Assembly (NCBI RefSeq): GCF_018403665.1
Contig: NZ_BOVJ01000067.1
Span: 1-40,263, forward strand
DNA length: 40,263 nt
Direction of reading: 5' to 3'
Source: Paenibacillus cisolokensis
Lineage (GTDB): Bacteria > Bacillota > Bacilli > Paenibacillales > Paenibacillaceae
Within the stretch, counting starts at the first letter, position 1; each line of letters begins with the position of its first letter. Below the pieces are notes generated by a model. That model saw nothing but the letters and a program-made list of their open reading frames with translations, did no database searches and had not been told where the DNA came from. A program made the translations under genes and the position numbers. This document shows positions 40,186 through 40,263 of the stretch, piece after piece.

Positions 40186-40263
40186 ATGTCCAGGATCATT
40201 GTTATTGATCCTGGCCACTCATGGTGGTCATGACCCTGGCGCTGTCGCCAACGGTTTGCAGGA
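40186..40263 (+). pseudogene. Second amidase start, partial at the window edge
   Basis: ATG 40186, behind AAGGAAGTGG, reads MSRIIVIDPGHSWWS and then stops at TGA (40231-40233). IIVIDPGH is again the amidase_3 start, and the following bases, in a shifted frame, read GGHDPGAVANGLQ, the continuation expected of the family. The frame is disturbed by about four extra bases (TCAT) between the codons for GH and GG. The gene continues past the window. A base-call problem or a small insertion at the homing site would both fit. Confidence 0.7.

Noticed and set aside
1-40263. Many long ORFs on the strand opposite to the phage genes, for example 12467-13216 and 20852-21556 on the minus strand
   Set aside because: They lie fully inside genes with clear families, lack ribosome binding sites and have low-complexity Arg/Leu-rich translations typical of GC-rich shadows.
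39646-40263. A group I intron carrying the HNH gene
   Set aside because: Flanks between the amidase codons and the HNH gene are almost zero on both sides, leaving no room for an intron core; a second amidase start also argues against splicing.

Overview
This window holds most of a temperate, contractile-tailed (myovirus) prophage or phage genome. The host is probably a Gram-positive Bacillota with moderately high GC, Paenibacillaceae-like. That guess rests on strong GGAGGTG-type ribosome binding sites, many GTG/TTG starts, Bacillota-type phage families (ImmA/IrrE, DUF771, DUF2800, DUF2815, PBSX xkd-like tail genes) and ArpU-like late control. No bacterial chromosomal gene is visible. The left edge lies just beyond the 3' end of the integrase and the right edge cuts the lysis amidase.

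Layout. (1) 96-2240, minus strand: integrase, ImmA-like metallopeptidase and XRE repressor. (2) 2160-2600: genetic switch with five copies of a 15-bp operator, a rightward promoter PR and a face-to-face consensus leftward promoter that spans a Cro-like gene. (3) 2255-17815, plus strand: early/replication operon with small proteins, a DUF2800 nuclease, a DUF2815 SSB-like protein, a MazG-like hydrolase, family A DNA polymerase, two SNF2-type helicases, an orphan DNA methyltransferase, a primase-helicase, a probable iteron origin, a VRR-NUC nuclease and an ArpU/sigma-like late regulator. An AT-rich, reverse-oriented TIR/deoxyribosyltransferase-like gene (9032-9910) interrupts this operon. (4) 17816-18300: two terminators, phased repeats and one small gene, the probable late-control region. 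(5) 18310-29414: small and large terminase, portal, minor head protein fused to an ADP-ribosyltransferase, scaffold (behind a structured RNA leader), major capsid, connectors, a DUF2829/Tad2-like anti-Thoeris gene and tail sheath. (6) 29446-39149: tail tube, tail chaperones with an A AAA AAC programmed frameshift site, a small cargo gene, tape measure, LysM and baseplate proteins, tail fibre and XkdX. (7) 39201-40263: holin, then an amidase locus interrupted by an HNH homing endonuclease.

A striking property is that at least twelve genes or gene segments, all of families normally encoded by one ORF, are broken by the apparent loss of one base, almost always inside an A or T run. The frames are otherwise intact and adding one base restores the family sequence. 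This looks like homopolymer under-calling in the sequence, or less likely replication slippage. I therefore annotate these genes over their full span and name the break point.

Functionally, the repressor and the Cro-like protein compete at the switch. PR would drive the early operon, whose polymerase, primase-helicase and SSB replicate the phage from the iteron region. The ArpU-like factor would then turn on packaging, head, tail and lysis genes. Two candidate phage-host conflict genes, the TIR-like gene and Tad2, are embedded in the operons.
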